From the NCBI GenBank assembly GCA_947624425.1, contig CANQKG010000098.1:1-5811 (forward strand): a stretch of 5,811 bases of DNA, written 5' to 3'. The stretch's first letter is position 1. The number at the start of each line of letters is the position of its first letter. The DNA comes from an uncultured Clostridia bacterium. Lineage in GTDB: Bacteria > Bacillota > Clostridia > Oscillospirales > Ruminococcaceae. Shown in pieces: positions 1 through 5,491 of the stretch. The notes below the pieces were generated by a model that worked only from the letters and a program-made list of their open reading frames with translations, made no database searches and was not told the origin of the DNA. Position numbers and translations under genes: made by a program.

Positions 1-146
1 GCTTCCACCAGATCGGGACGGGCTTCCACCACCGGCTCGAGAGTTTCCAGAACCTCGGTCACTGCCTGGATAAATTCCGGCTCACCGGCATTGCGCTTTT
101 TCACGGTTTCCAACAAGTCGATCAAATACTGATTTTTCATAGCCAT
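1..146 (-). CDS. gdhA: NADP-type glutamate dehydrogenase, N-terminal part (cut by window edge)
   Basis: Only 48 codons are visible; the reading frame is open to the left edge. The translation begins MAMKNQYLIDLLETVKKR and continues through NAGEPEFIQAV and TLEPVVEARPDLVEA, which matches the helical N-terminus of the hexameric, roughly 445-residue bacterial glutamate dehydrogenases (pattern: YL...ETVKKRN..EPEF.QAV.EVLE.L.PV). Family role: reversible reductive amination of 2-oxoglutarate with ammonium to glutamate in the cytoplasm, usually NADPH-dependent in this subgroup. Substrate and cofactor residues lie outside the window, so cofactor choice is inferred from the N-terminus. The ATG at 146 is preferred because AGGGGG sits 8 bases upstream; the ATG at 140 is in frame and is the family's more usual start position, but would have a 14-base spacing. 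It has its own promoter and is not obviously part of the gpsA operon. Confidence 0.85.
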   Translation of the reverse strand, partial: MAMKNQYLIDLLETVKKRNAGEPEFIQAVTEVLETLEPVVEARPDLVE

Positions 147-154
147 TTTCCATT

Positions 155-160
155 CCCCCT
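155..160 (-). promoter_or_regulatory. Ribosome binding site of gdhA
   Basis: AGGGGG on the minus strand, 8 bases before the ATG at 146. It favours that ATG over the in-frame ATG two codons later. A third ATG at 153 is out of frame and overlaps the spacer. Confidence 0.6.
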
Positions 161-189
161 ATGTAGTTGCTCCTTTGAGCATTGTAGCC

Positions 190-218
190 ATTATATCATG
201 CAGAATGGCAAAAATCAA
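190..218 (-). promoter_or_regulatory. Sigma-A promoter of gdhA with extended -10
   Basis: On the minus strand a -35 box TTGATT (218-213) is followed after exactly 17 bases by a perfect -10 box TATAAT (195-190). The bases just before the -10 are TGA, giving the extended -10 motif TGnTATAAT. Transcription should begin near 183, leaving a leader of about 37 bases, too short for a typical riboswitch. Four of six -35 positions match consensus, and the extended -10 and ideal spacing suggest a strong promoter. Confidence 0.8.
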
Positions 219-318
219 GTAGTAATTGCGGAAAAATTCTAAAAAACTTGCAGATTATGCGAGAATTTCACCGAAATCGCGTTTTGTTTTGCAGGAAAAT
301 GAAATTGCACTTGTAAGA

Positions 319-1326
319 TCACGCCTTTTCGTTGAGCCAGACCGTTTCGCTTTCATGGCGGCGGGGACGCACCATCAGGCTTTCGATGGCGGCGCGTACC
401 GACTGTCCGCCGTAGAGAACCTCATAAAGCTGCGTGGTGATCGGCATACTGACGCCGGTGCGCTGGGAAAGCTGATACGCCGCCTCGGTGGCAAAATAGC
501 CCTCCACCGTTCCGACCTTTTCGACCGCCTCGGCAGCCGCCATTCCTTCCCCGATCAGGATACCGGCGCGGCGGTTGCGGGAGTGCATACTGGTGCAGGT
601 GACGATCAGATCACCGACCCCGCTGAGTCCCGCAAAGGTCTCAGTCTGTGCGCCGAGCTTTACCCCCAATCGGGCGATCTCGGTCATGCCGCGGGTCATC
701 AGCGCCGCCTTGGTGTTATCCCCCACCTTCATGCCGTCGCAGATGCCGACTGCCAGCGCAATGATATTTTTCAGCGCGGCGCCTAATTCCACGCCGATCA
801 TGTCGTCGCTGACATAGATCCGGAGCGTCTGATTCATCAATACATCCTGCACATACTCCGCGTCCTTCCGGTTGGCGGAAGCGGAAACCATCACCGTGGG
901 AACGCTGCGGGCGATCTCCTCGGCATGGCTGGGACCCGACAGAATGACGACCGGATTGGGGATCTCCTCGGAGATCACCTCGTCCATCCGCTTGAGACTG
1001 CCGAGCTCCAGACCCTTGGAAAGGCAGACCACCCGGATATCGGGCGGCAGAATGGGACGCAGCTGACGAGCCACCTCCCGCACAAAACGGGTAGGCGGCA
1101 CCAGCAAAACCAGATCGGAGTTTGCCGCCGCAGACAAATCGGTCGTGAGGTTAATGGTCGCCGGAACCGGCACGCCGGGCAAGAGCTTTCGATGCTCCCC
1201 GTACTGCCGGATCGCCTCGATCTCCTCCGGGAATTTCGACCAGAGGGTCACGGTATGCCCGGCTTTGTCCGCCATCACGGCAAGCGCCGTGCCGAAGCCG
1301 CAGCCCAATACGGTGATACGCGCCAT
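319..1326 (-). CDS. gpsA: NAD(P)-dependent glycerol-3-phosphate dehydrogenase
   Basis: GpsA reduces dihydroxyacetone phosphate to sn-glycerol-3-phosphate, the backbone for bacterial phospholipids; it is a soluble enzyme. The 335-residue length is normal for the family. Visible motifs: an N-terminal Rossmann beta strand and glycine loop (residues 3-16), SKGLE at 103-107, GPSHAEE at 131-137, the catalytic-lysine region ALKNIIA with K186 inside, GDNTKAALMTRG at 202-213, GLSGVGDLIVTCTS at 233-246 and SRNRR at 249-253. The glycine loop reads GCGFG where most GpsA proteins have GxGxWG, one residue shorter; the DNA reads cleanly through it, so it is not a frameshift. The start codon lies 2 bases after the plsY stop, with a GGGAGGAG ribosome binding site inside the last plsY codons, so the two are probably translationally coupled. 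It is the last gene of the run; PlsY uses its product. Confidence 0.96.
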   Translation of the reverse strand: MARITVLGCGFGTALAVMADKAGHTVTLWSKFPEEIEAIRQYGEHRKLLPGVPVPATINLTTDLSAAANSDLVLLVPPTRFVREVARQLRPILPPDIRVVCLSKGLELGSLKRMDEVISEEIPNPVVILSGPSHAEEIARSVPTVMVSASANRKDAEYVQDVLMNQTLRIYVSDDMIGVELGAALKNIIALAVGICDGMKVGDNTKAALMTRGMTEIARLGVKLGAQTETFAGLSGVGDLIVTCTSMHSRNRRAGILIGEGMAAAEAVEKVGTVEGYFATEAAYQLSQRTGVSMPITTQLYEVLYGGQSVRAAIESLMVRPRRHESETVWLNEKA

Positions 1327-1328
1327 AA

Positions 1329-1976
1329 CTACTCCTCCCTTTTCTCTCCGAACCGGTACTCCGTACCTGCCCGCAGCCGTTTGATATTTTCGCGGTGCAT
1401 GAAGATCACAAAGCCTCCGACCACCGCCGCCATGACCGTTTCGGCAACGACAACGCCGACGGATTTATGCTGTGCCAGCCGCACCAGCAGTGTGGCAACC
1501 GGATAAGCGGCAGACGCGCAGATCGAGGCCAAGGAAACGATCCGTTTCCACCCGATCACCGCCAGAAATACGCCCAGCACGATCAGCAGGGCGATCGGAT
1601 CGAGCATCAGCATCACCCCTGCCGAAACCAGAATACCCTTGCCGCCCTTAAAGCCGAAGAAAACGGGATAGACATGACCGAGCAGGGCGAAAAATGCGGC
1701 AAGATAGCCGCCGAGCAGCCATTCGGGACGGCCGCCGAGGTTGTGAATGAGCAGATTGCCGATCACCACCGAGATAACGCCCTTGCAAAAATCACCCAGC
1801 AGCACCAGCGCCGCAGGGCCTTTCCCCAGTGTGCGCAGCACATTGGTCATACCGGCGTTGCCGCTGCCGTGTGTGCGGATATCCTCCTTGGAGAAAAGCC
1901 GTGTGATGATGATGGCAAAATTGATGCTCCCGAGCAGATACGCCGCCGCGGCGGTCAAAATCACAGCAAGAACCAT
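1329..1976 (-). CDS. plsY: Acyl-phosphate:glycerol-3-phosphate acyltransferase
   Basis: PlsY transfers an acyl chain from acyl-phosphate (made by PlsX) to position 1 of glycerol-3-phosphate, forming lysophosphatidate in the cytoplasmic membrane. The 215-residue protein is strongly hydrophobic with several membrane segments (for example near residues 3-27, 54-77, 87-107, 115-141 and 174-193). All three family motifs are present: GSGNAGMTN at 37-45, GHVYPVFFGFKGGKG at 100-114 (phosphate-binding KGGKG) and HRENIKRLRAGTE at 194-206. Motif 1 has Met43 where GATN is usual. The ATG lies 12 bases after the der stop; an AAAGGAGGGG ribosome binding site fills the gap and overlaps that stop. The partner plsX is not in the window. 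Being next to gpsA puts the supplier and the consumer of glycerol-3-phosphate in one transcript. Confidence 0.96.
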   Translation of the reverse strand: MVLAVILTAAAAYLLGSINFAIIITRLFSKEDIRTHGSGNAGMTNVLRTLGKGPAALVLLGDFCKGVISVVIGNLLIHNLGGRPEWLLGGYLAAFFALLGHVYPVFFGFKGGKGILVSAGVMLMLDPIALLIVLGVFLAVIGWKRIVSLASICASAAYPVATLLVRLAQHKSVGVVVAETVMAAVVGGFVIFMHRENIKRLRAGTEYRFGEKREE

Positions 1977-1988
1977 GCTGCCCCTCCT

Positions 1989-3326
1989 TTACCCTTTGCT
2001 TCCGCTGTCATGTCCCCGTTCCCGTATGATGAAACGGATCGGGGTCCCCTGTAAATCGAACGCCTCCCGGATCTGGTTTTCCAAATACCGCCGGTAGGAA
2101 AAATGAAACAGCTCGGCGCGGTTGACAAACGCCACAAAGGTGGGCGGTTTGACCGACGCCTGCGTGATATAATAAATCTTTAATCTCCGCCCCTTATCGG
2201 AGGGCGGTTGTACCCGTGCGGTCGCATAGGCAAGAATATCGTTGAGCATGCCGGTGGTGATCCGCATACTGTTTTTCTCGTACACCTGACGGATCAGAGG
2301 ATAGAGCTTTTCCACCCGCTGTCCGGTCTTTGCCGAGATAAAGAGGAACGGCACATAGGACATAAAGGCAAAATCCTGCCGGAGCTTTTCCTCATACTTC
2401 CGCATGGTATTGCCGTCCTTCTCCACGCTGTCCCACTTATTGACCGCGATGATCGAAGCCTTTCCCTGCTCGTGCGCGTAGCCCGCCACCTTGGAATCCT
2501 GCTCGGTGAAGCCCTCCGCCGCGTCGATCAAAATCACGCAGACGTCGGCGCGATCCACCGCCATATAGGCGCGCAGCACGCTGTACCGCTCGATATTCTC
2601 CAGTACCTTGGACTTGCGGCGGATCCCGGCGGTGTCGATCATCAAAAATTTTCCGTACTCGTTTTCAATCGGTGTATCCACCGCATCGCGGGTGGTACCG
2701 GCGACATTGGAAACGATCACCCGCTCCTCCCCCGCCAGACGGTTGATGAGCGAGGATTTCCCGACATTCGGTTTCCCGATCACCGCTACCCGGATCACAT
2801 CGTTCTCGGTTTCCTCCTCCGTTTCAGGCGGCAGATGTGCCAGCACGGCGTCCAGCAAGTCTCCGGTGCCATGCCCGTGGAGTGAGGAAACGGCAATCGG
2901 ATCGCCCAATCCGAGGTTAAAAAACTCATAATAACCCGCCGGAAGGTCGCCCACCCGGTCGCATTTATTGACGCAGAGCACCACCGGCTTCCCGCTTTTC
3001 CGCAGCATGTTCGCCACGTCCTCATCGGTCGCGGTCACGCCGGACAAAAGGTCGGTCACCAGCACGATCACATCGGCGCTCTCCACGGCGACCTCCGCCT
3101 GACGGCGCATCTGCCGCAGCAGCGGATCGTCGGTCGATGGCTCGATCCCGCCGGTGTCGATCAGCAAAAAGGAGCGTCCCCGCCATTCGCAGGGCGCATA
3201 AATACGGTCACGGGTCACGCCGGGCGTATCCTCCACAATTGAAAGACGCTGCCCAATCAGTTTATTGAACAGGGTGGATTTGCCGACATTCGGCCGTCCC
3301 ACCACTGCTACCACCGGTTTGCTCAT
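1989..3326 (-). CDS. der: Ribosome assembly GTPase Der (EngA), double G-domain
   Basis: Der is an essential GTPase with two tandem G domains that helps late 50S subunit maturation. The 445-residue protein has the expected layout. G domain 1: P-loop GRPNVGKS at 10-17, DTGGI at 57-61, NKCD at 120-123. After an acidic linker (residues 168-176, rich in Glu), G domain 2: P-loop GKPNVGKS at 184-191, DTAGI at 231-235, NKWD at 296-299. The C-terminal KH-like domain covers about 350-440, ending in a basic/acidic tail. The switch I region of domain 1 (TPGVTRDR, 34-41) is intact. The ATG directly follows the stop codon of the DUF512 gene (TAAATG, no gap), and an AGAGGTGA ribosome binding site lies inside that upstream gene, so translational coupling is likely. 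No key residue is missing. Confidence 0.97.
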   Translation of the reverse strand: MSKPVVAVVGRPNVGKSTLFNKLIGQRLSIVEDTPGVTRDRIYAPCEWRGRSFLLIDTGGIEPSTDDPLLRQMRRQAEVAVESADVIVLVTDLLSGVTATDEDVANMLRKSGKPVVLCVNKCDRVGDLPAGYYEFFNLGLGDPIAVSSLHGHGTGDLLDAVLAHLPPETEEETENDVIRVAVIGKPNVGKSSLINRLAGEERVIVSNVAGTTRDAVDTPIENEYGKFLMIDTAGIRRKSKVLENIERYSVLRAYMAVDRADVCVILIDAAEGFTEQDSKVAGYAHEQGKASIIAVNKWDSVEKDGNTMRKYEEKLRQDFAFMSYVPFLFISAKTGQRVEKLYPLIRQVYEKNSMRITTGMLNDILAYATARVQPPSDKGRRLKIYYITQASVKPPTFVAFVNRAELFHFSYRRYLENQIREAFDLQGTPIRFIIRERGHDSGSKG

Positions 3327-4631
3327 TTACTCATCACCTCTCAGCGCCGCCGCAAGCGCGCCGCCGGTATTGGGCAGAACACGAACCGGAACGCCCAATG
3401 CTTCAGAAAGCTCCTGCGGAGTGACGTCGTCCAAAAAACGATCCCCCTCCTGTCGGAGCATATTTTCACTCAGCAGCAGACGGCTGCCAAGCGGCTTTCC
3501 CGCAAGCTGCCGCCTGATATCCCCGCCGGTCAAAAGACCGGTCACGGTGATACTCTGCCCGAAAAAGTCATTTTTAATTTCATAGACCCGACAGTCCAGC
3601 TGCGGGAACACCTTTTTTGCCTCTGTGATCAGGGTGCAGAGAAACGGATATGCCGCCGTACCGGTCGCGATCGAGCAGGAACAGCCGCCCTGTCCGGCAG
3701 GATATTCCGCCAGCGCATCCGCAAACTCCTGCTGCAGGGACGCCAGCATACCGACACCGTTTTCGATTTGATAAAACTCCCCATAATACGAATAGGGCGG
3801 GATCGGGCGGTTTGCCAGCACAAAAAACTCATCCGCCGGATAGACAAGGCGGTCGCCCCGCTCCCGCAGGCAGCGCTCCCCCACCGGCTCGATGATATCC
3901 AGCACGGCCGCCGCCGAAGCCTCGTCAAACGGGGTCAGCGGCGTCAGCCCCTCTCGGTACCGGGTCATGCCGAGCGGCACGCAGCAGATACTCTGTACCG
4001 AGGGAAGTGCGGTGAGGTCCCGCAAGGTTCTCTGCAGCGCCTCCCCGTCATTCCAGCCGGGACAAAGCACCAGCTGGCAGTTGAGCAAAATCCCGTTTTC
4101 CGAAAGCTTATAAAGATGCCGCAGCGAATCCCCCGCAAAGCGGTTTCCCATCATGCGGCAGCGAAGTTCCGGATCGGTGGTATGCACCGAAACATTGATC
4201 GGGCTGATATGCATGGCGATGATCCGGTCGATATCCGCGTCCTTCAAATTGGTCAGGGTGATATAGTTCCCGAACAAAAAAGACAGCCGCGCGTCATCGT
4301 CCTTAAAATAAAGGCTCTCCCGCATACCGGGCGGAAGCTGGTCGATAAAGCAGAATATGCAGTGATTGGTACAACCCCGCTGGCGATCCATGAGATAGGT
4401 TTCAAATTCCAGACCCAGCTCCTCGCTTTCCTCCTTGCGAACGGTGCAGCGGCGGGACTTTCCCTTTGCGGTGGTCAGCGTGAGAGAGAGGGTAGGCTCC
4501 AGCATATAAAACCGATAATCCAGCACGTCGTTGATTGGGTGGCCGTTGATGGTATGCAGAATATCGCCCGGGTGGATCCGCGCCCGCGCCGCCTTGCTTT
4601 TCGGCGCAACGCCATAGACCGTGACGCTCAC
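3327..4631 (-). CDS. PDZ-radical SAM-DUF512 protein of unknown function
   Basis: Seen: 434 residues. Residues 1-60 form a PDZ-like fold with the HPGDILHTINGHPI stretch (20-33). The radical SAM core has the CxxxCxxC motif CTNHCIFC, with Cys87, Cys91 and Cys94 as likely [4Fe-4S] ligands, followed by FIDQLPPGMR, the family-typical FKDDDARLSFLFGN (109-122) and SVHTT (148-152). QLVLCPGWND lies at 186-195 and VPLGMTRYR at 218-226. The DUF512 part includes ADEFFVLANRP at 266-276, IENGVGM at 289-295 and ATGTAAYPF at 322-330. Known: this family is widespread in clostridia and related to a cyanobacterial FeS oxidoreductase family, but I know of no proven reaction. The start is a GTG with AGGAGG 7 bases upstream. 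Its TAA stop touches the der ATG, so a link to Der or to ribosome assembly is a plausible inference only. An extra CSC cluster (317-319) lies just before the ATG motif. Confidence 0.93.
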   Translation of the reverse strand: MSVTVYGVAPKSKAARARIHPGDILHTINGHPINDVLDYRFYMLEPTLSLTLTTAKGKSRRCTVRKEESEELGLEFETYLMDRQRGCTNHCIFCFIDQLPPGMRESLYFKDDDARLSFLFGNYITLTNLKDADIDRIIAMHISPINVSVHTTDPELRCRMMGNRFAGDSLRHLYKLSENGILLNCQLVLCPGWNDGEALQRTLRDLTALPSVQSICCVPLGMTRYREGLTPLTPFDEASAAAVLDIIEPVGERCLRERGDRLVYPADEFFVLANRPIPPYSYYGEFYQIENGVGMLASLQQEFADALAEYPAGQGGCSCSIATGTAAYPFLCTLITEAKKVFPQLDCRVYEIKNDFFGQSITVTGLLTGGDIRRQLAGKPLGSRLLLSENMLRQEGDRFLDDVTPQELSEALGVPVRVLPNTGGALAAALRGDE

Positions 4632-4638
4632 CGATCAC

Positions 4639-4644
4639 CCTCCT
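4639..4644 (-). promoter_or_regulatory. Ribosome binding site fixing the GTG start of the DUF512 gene
   Basis: A full AGGAGG on the minus strand lies 7 bases before the GTG at 4631. It supports this non-ATG start, which also gives a complete PDZ domain. It follows the terminator U-run by about 11 bases. Confidence 0.75.
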
Positions 4645-4655
4645 CACTGCCTGAT

Positions 4656-4688
4656 AAAAAACTAGGGAAGGTTTTTTATTCCCTTCCC
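4656..4688 (-). terminator. Intrinsic terminator after rpmF
   Basis: On the minus strand GGGAAGG (4688-4682) pairs perfectly with CCTTCCC (4671-4665) across a 10-base loop GAATAAAAAA. After three bases (TAG) comes a run of six T (4661-4656). This is a 7-bp stem plus U-tract, 10 bases after the rpmF stop. An overlapping weaker fold is also possible: AAAAAAC (4677-4671) with GTTTTTT (4662-4656), which would use half of the terminator stem and the U-run. The stem is short and the three-base gap before the U-run is not ideal, so partial read-through into the DUF512-der genes is likely. Confidence 0.75.
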
Positions 4689-4698
4689 AGTTCCATGC

Positions 4699-4881
4699 CT
4701 ATGCGTCCTTCTTGAGAACCTCAACACCTTTGTAATAGCCGCAATTACCGCAAACGCGATGGGGAACCATCAGCTCGCCGCAGTGCGGGCATTTGCAGAA
4801 TGCCGGCTGTTTCAGCTTCCAGACGCTGGAACGGCGTTTATCTCTTCTTGCCTTGGATACCTTTCTCTTCGGTACTGCCAT
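4699..4881 (-). CDS. rpmF: 50S ribosomal protein L32 (zinc-ribbon form)
   Basis: L32 (bL32) is a small component of the large ribosomal subunit. The 60-residue product starts MAVPKRKVSKARRDKRRSS, the standard very basic N-terminus that threads into rRNA, with Trp21 and the usual KL..P spacing after it. The C-terminal half is a zinc ribbon with Cys31, Cys34, Cys44 and Cys47 (CPHCG ... CGNCGYYKG), so this is the zinc-binding rather than the cysteine-free paralogue; a further Cys29 precedes the ribbon. It is 14 bases downstream of yceD, the classic bacterial pairing, and is followed by a terminator. The ATG at 4881 is preceded by AAGGAGG. Confidence 0.98.
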   Translation of the reverse strand: MAVPKRKVSKARRDKRRSSVWKLKQPAFCKCPHCGELMVPHRVCGNCGYYKGVEVLKKDA

Positions 4882-4890
4882 CGTTCAAAA

Positions 4891-4897
4891 CCTCCTT
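4891..4897 (-). promoter_or_regulatory. Ribosome binding site of rpmF overlapping the yceD stop
   Basis: AAGGAGG on the minus strand, 9 bases before the rpmF ATG. Its first two bases are the last two of the yceD TAA stop (4898-4896), so ribosomes ending yceD are placed at the rpmF start. This suggests coupled synthesis of the two proteins. Confidence 0.8.
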
Positions 4898-5405
4898 ATT
4901 CGTCAGATGAGGAAAAGAAGCCGTCCAGTGCTTTCCAGCGCGGGTCGATCTCCTTCTTGTCACAGCTGCAGCCGCCCAGATTCCAATCCTGCCCGCAGAC
5001 GGGACAAAGCCCCTTGCAGTCCTCTTTGCAAAGCACCTTTGCAGGAAGCTCCAGCAGGATATCGGTCCATGCCGTTTCCGCAAGATCGACGCGCATATCC
5101 GGTACCACCAGAAAATACGCATCGTCCGCGTCGTCCTCCAGCGCTGTCACCAAACCGTGGGTGAAGTGAAGAAGCTCATCGCGGGAAAACGGCTTCAGGC
5201 ATCTGTCGCAGCACAGGGACATGGTAAACCGGGCGGTATAATCAAGGGTGACGATTCCGGCACGGTTTGCAACCTCCCCGTCGATCTGCACAGGGCCGCG
5301 AAAGGCGACGGTGGCGCTGACAGGGCTTTCCGAAAAATCCGCCGCAAAGGAAAAATCCTTTGACGCGCCGGGAACTTCAAATATCTCCTGACAGGACAGC
5401 CACAT
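4896..5405 (-). CDS. yceD: YceD/DUF177 family protein, large-subunit rRNA accumulation factor
   Basis: The DUF177 (YceD, YlbN in Bacillus) family is nearly always next to rpmF; family members are linked to 23S rRNA accumulation or 50S assembly, but the molecular reaction is not settled. The 169-residue product has the hallmark two-part cysteine pattern: CDRC at 66-69 in the middle, then LCKEDCKGLCPVCGQDWN (125-142) and CSC (146-148), ending in the family's DPRWKAL motif (154-160). These cysteines probably bind metal. The N-terminal half is the usual beta-rich domain, including the GTVTLDY-like strand (AGIVTLDY, 49-56). Length is normal. The ATG at 5405 has GAGGTG 5 bases upstream and starts about 22 bases after the predicted transcription start. 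It is the first gene of a yceD-rpmF transcript. Confidence 0.93.
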   Translation of the reverse strand: MWLSCQEIFEVPGASKDFSFAADFSESPVSATVAFRGPVQIDGEVANRAGIVTLDYTARFTMSLCCDRCLKPFSRDELLHFTHGLVTALEDDADDAYFLVVPDMRVDLAETAWTDILLELPAKVLCKEDCKGLCPVCGQDWNLGGCSCDKKEIDPRWKALDGFFSSSDE

Positions 5406-5410
5406 AACGA

Positions 5411-5416
5411 CACCTC
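5411..5416 (-). promoter_or_regulatory. Ribosome binding site of yceD
   Basis: GAGGTG on the minus strand, 5 bases before the ATG at 5405. It is slightly weaker and closer than the other sites in the window but supports this start; no other in-frame ATG, GTG or TTG with a better site was noticed nearby. Confidence 0.6.
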
Positions 5417-5433
5417 ATAATGCTACGAATGCT

Positions 5434-5463
5434 ATTATACCGCAACCAATTCCGTTTTGTCAA
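5434..5463 (-). promoter_or_regulatory. Consensus sigma-A promoter of yceD-rpmF
   Basis: On the minus strand a perfect -35 box TTGACA (5463-5458) and a perfect -10 box TATAAT (5439-5434) are separated by 18 bases. Transcription should begin near 5427, giving a leader of about 22 bases. All twelve hexamer positions match consensus, fitting the high demand for a ribosomal protein. The leader is too short to hold a riboswitch or an L32-binding autoregulatory structure, so any control would act on the promoter itself or on the mRNA inside the genes. Confidence 0.88.
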
Positions 5464-5491
5464 CAGAAAAATGCAAGTTTTTTACAGTTTT

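Noticed and set aside
241..281. Possible terminator after gpsA: ATTTC/GAAAT hairpin (265-277) extended by GCG/CGC with a three-base bulge, and a T run on the minus strand at 246-241.
   Set aside because: The perfect stem is only 5 bp and AT-rich, and the T run starts 12 bases after the hairpin, too far for a typical intrinsic terminator. On the plus strand the T-rich tail is closer, but no plus-strand gene exists to terminate.
226..786. Plus-strand open frame of 186 codons beginning in the gpsA-gdhA gap.
   Set aside because: Almost all of it is antisense to gpsA, it has no ATG start with a ribosome binding site, and the translation resembles no family I recognise.
1395..2208. Plus-strand open frames opposite plsY (219 codons) and running up to the der end.
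   Set aside because: The frame is rich in His, Asp and Gln with no domain, no convincing ribosome binding site, and lies opposite plsY, whose three motifs are intact. It is a shadow of the minus-strand gene.
3768..4715. Long plus-strand open frame of 315 codons opposite the DUF512 gene.
   Set aside because: It is antisense to a gene with clear family motifs, has low-complexity composition rich in Arg, His and Gln, and no recognisable domain. GC-rich codon third positions on the minus strand explain such open antisense frames.
5472..5484. The 13-base string TGCAAGTTTTTTA occurs here on the plus strand and again in the gpsA-gdhA gap on the minus strand.
   Set aside because: It is a single short AT-rich match in two intergenic regions, expected by chance at about this window size, with no further similarity around it.
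5464..5491. Possible terminator after the CapA-like gene, formed by AAAAA and TTTTT runs.
   Set aside because: The stem would be only A-T pairs with no GC content, and the flanking CTGT elements are direct, not inverted, repeats. It would not be stable.
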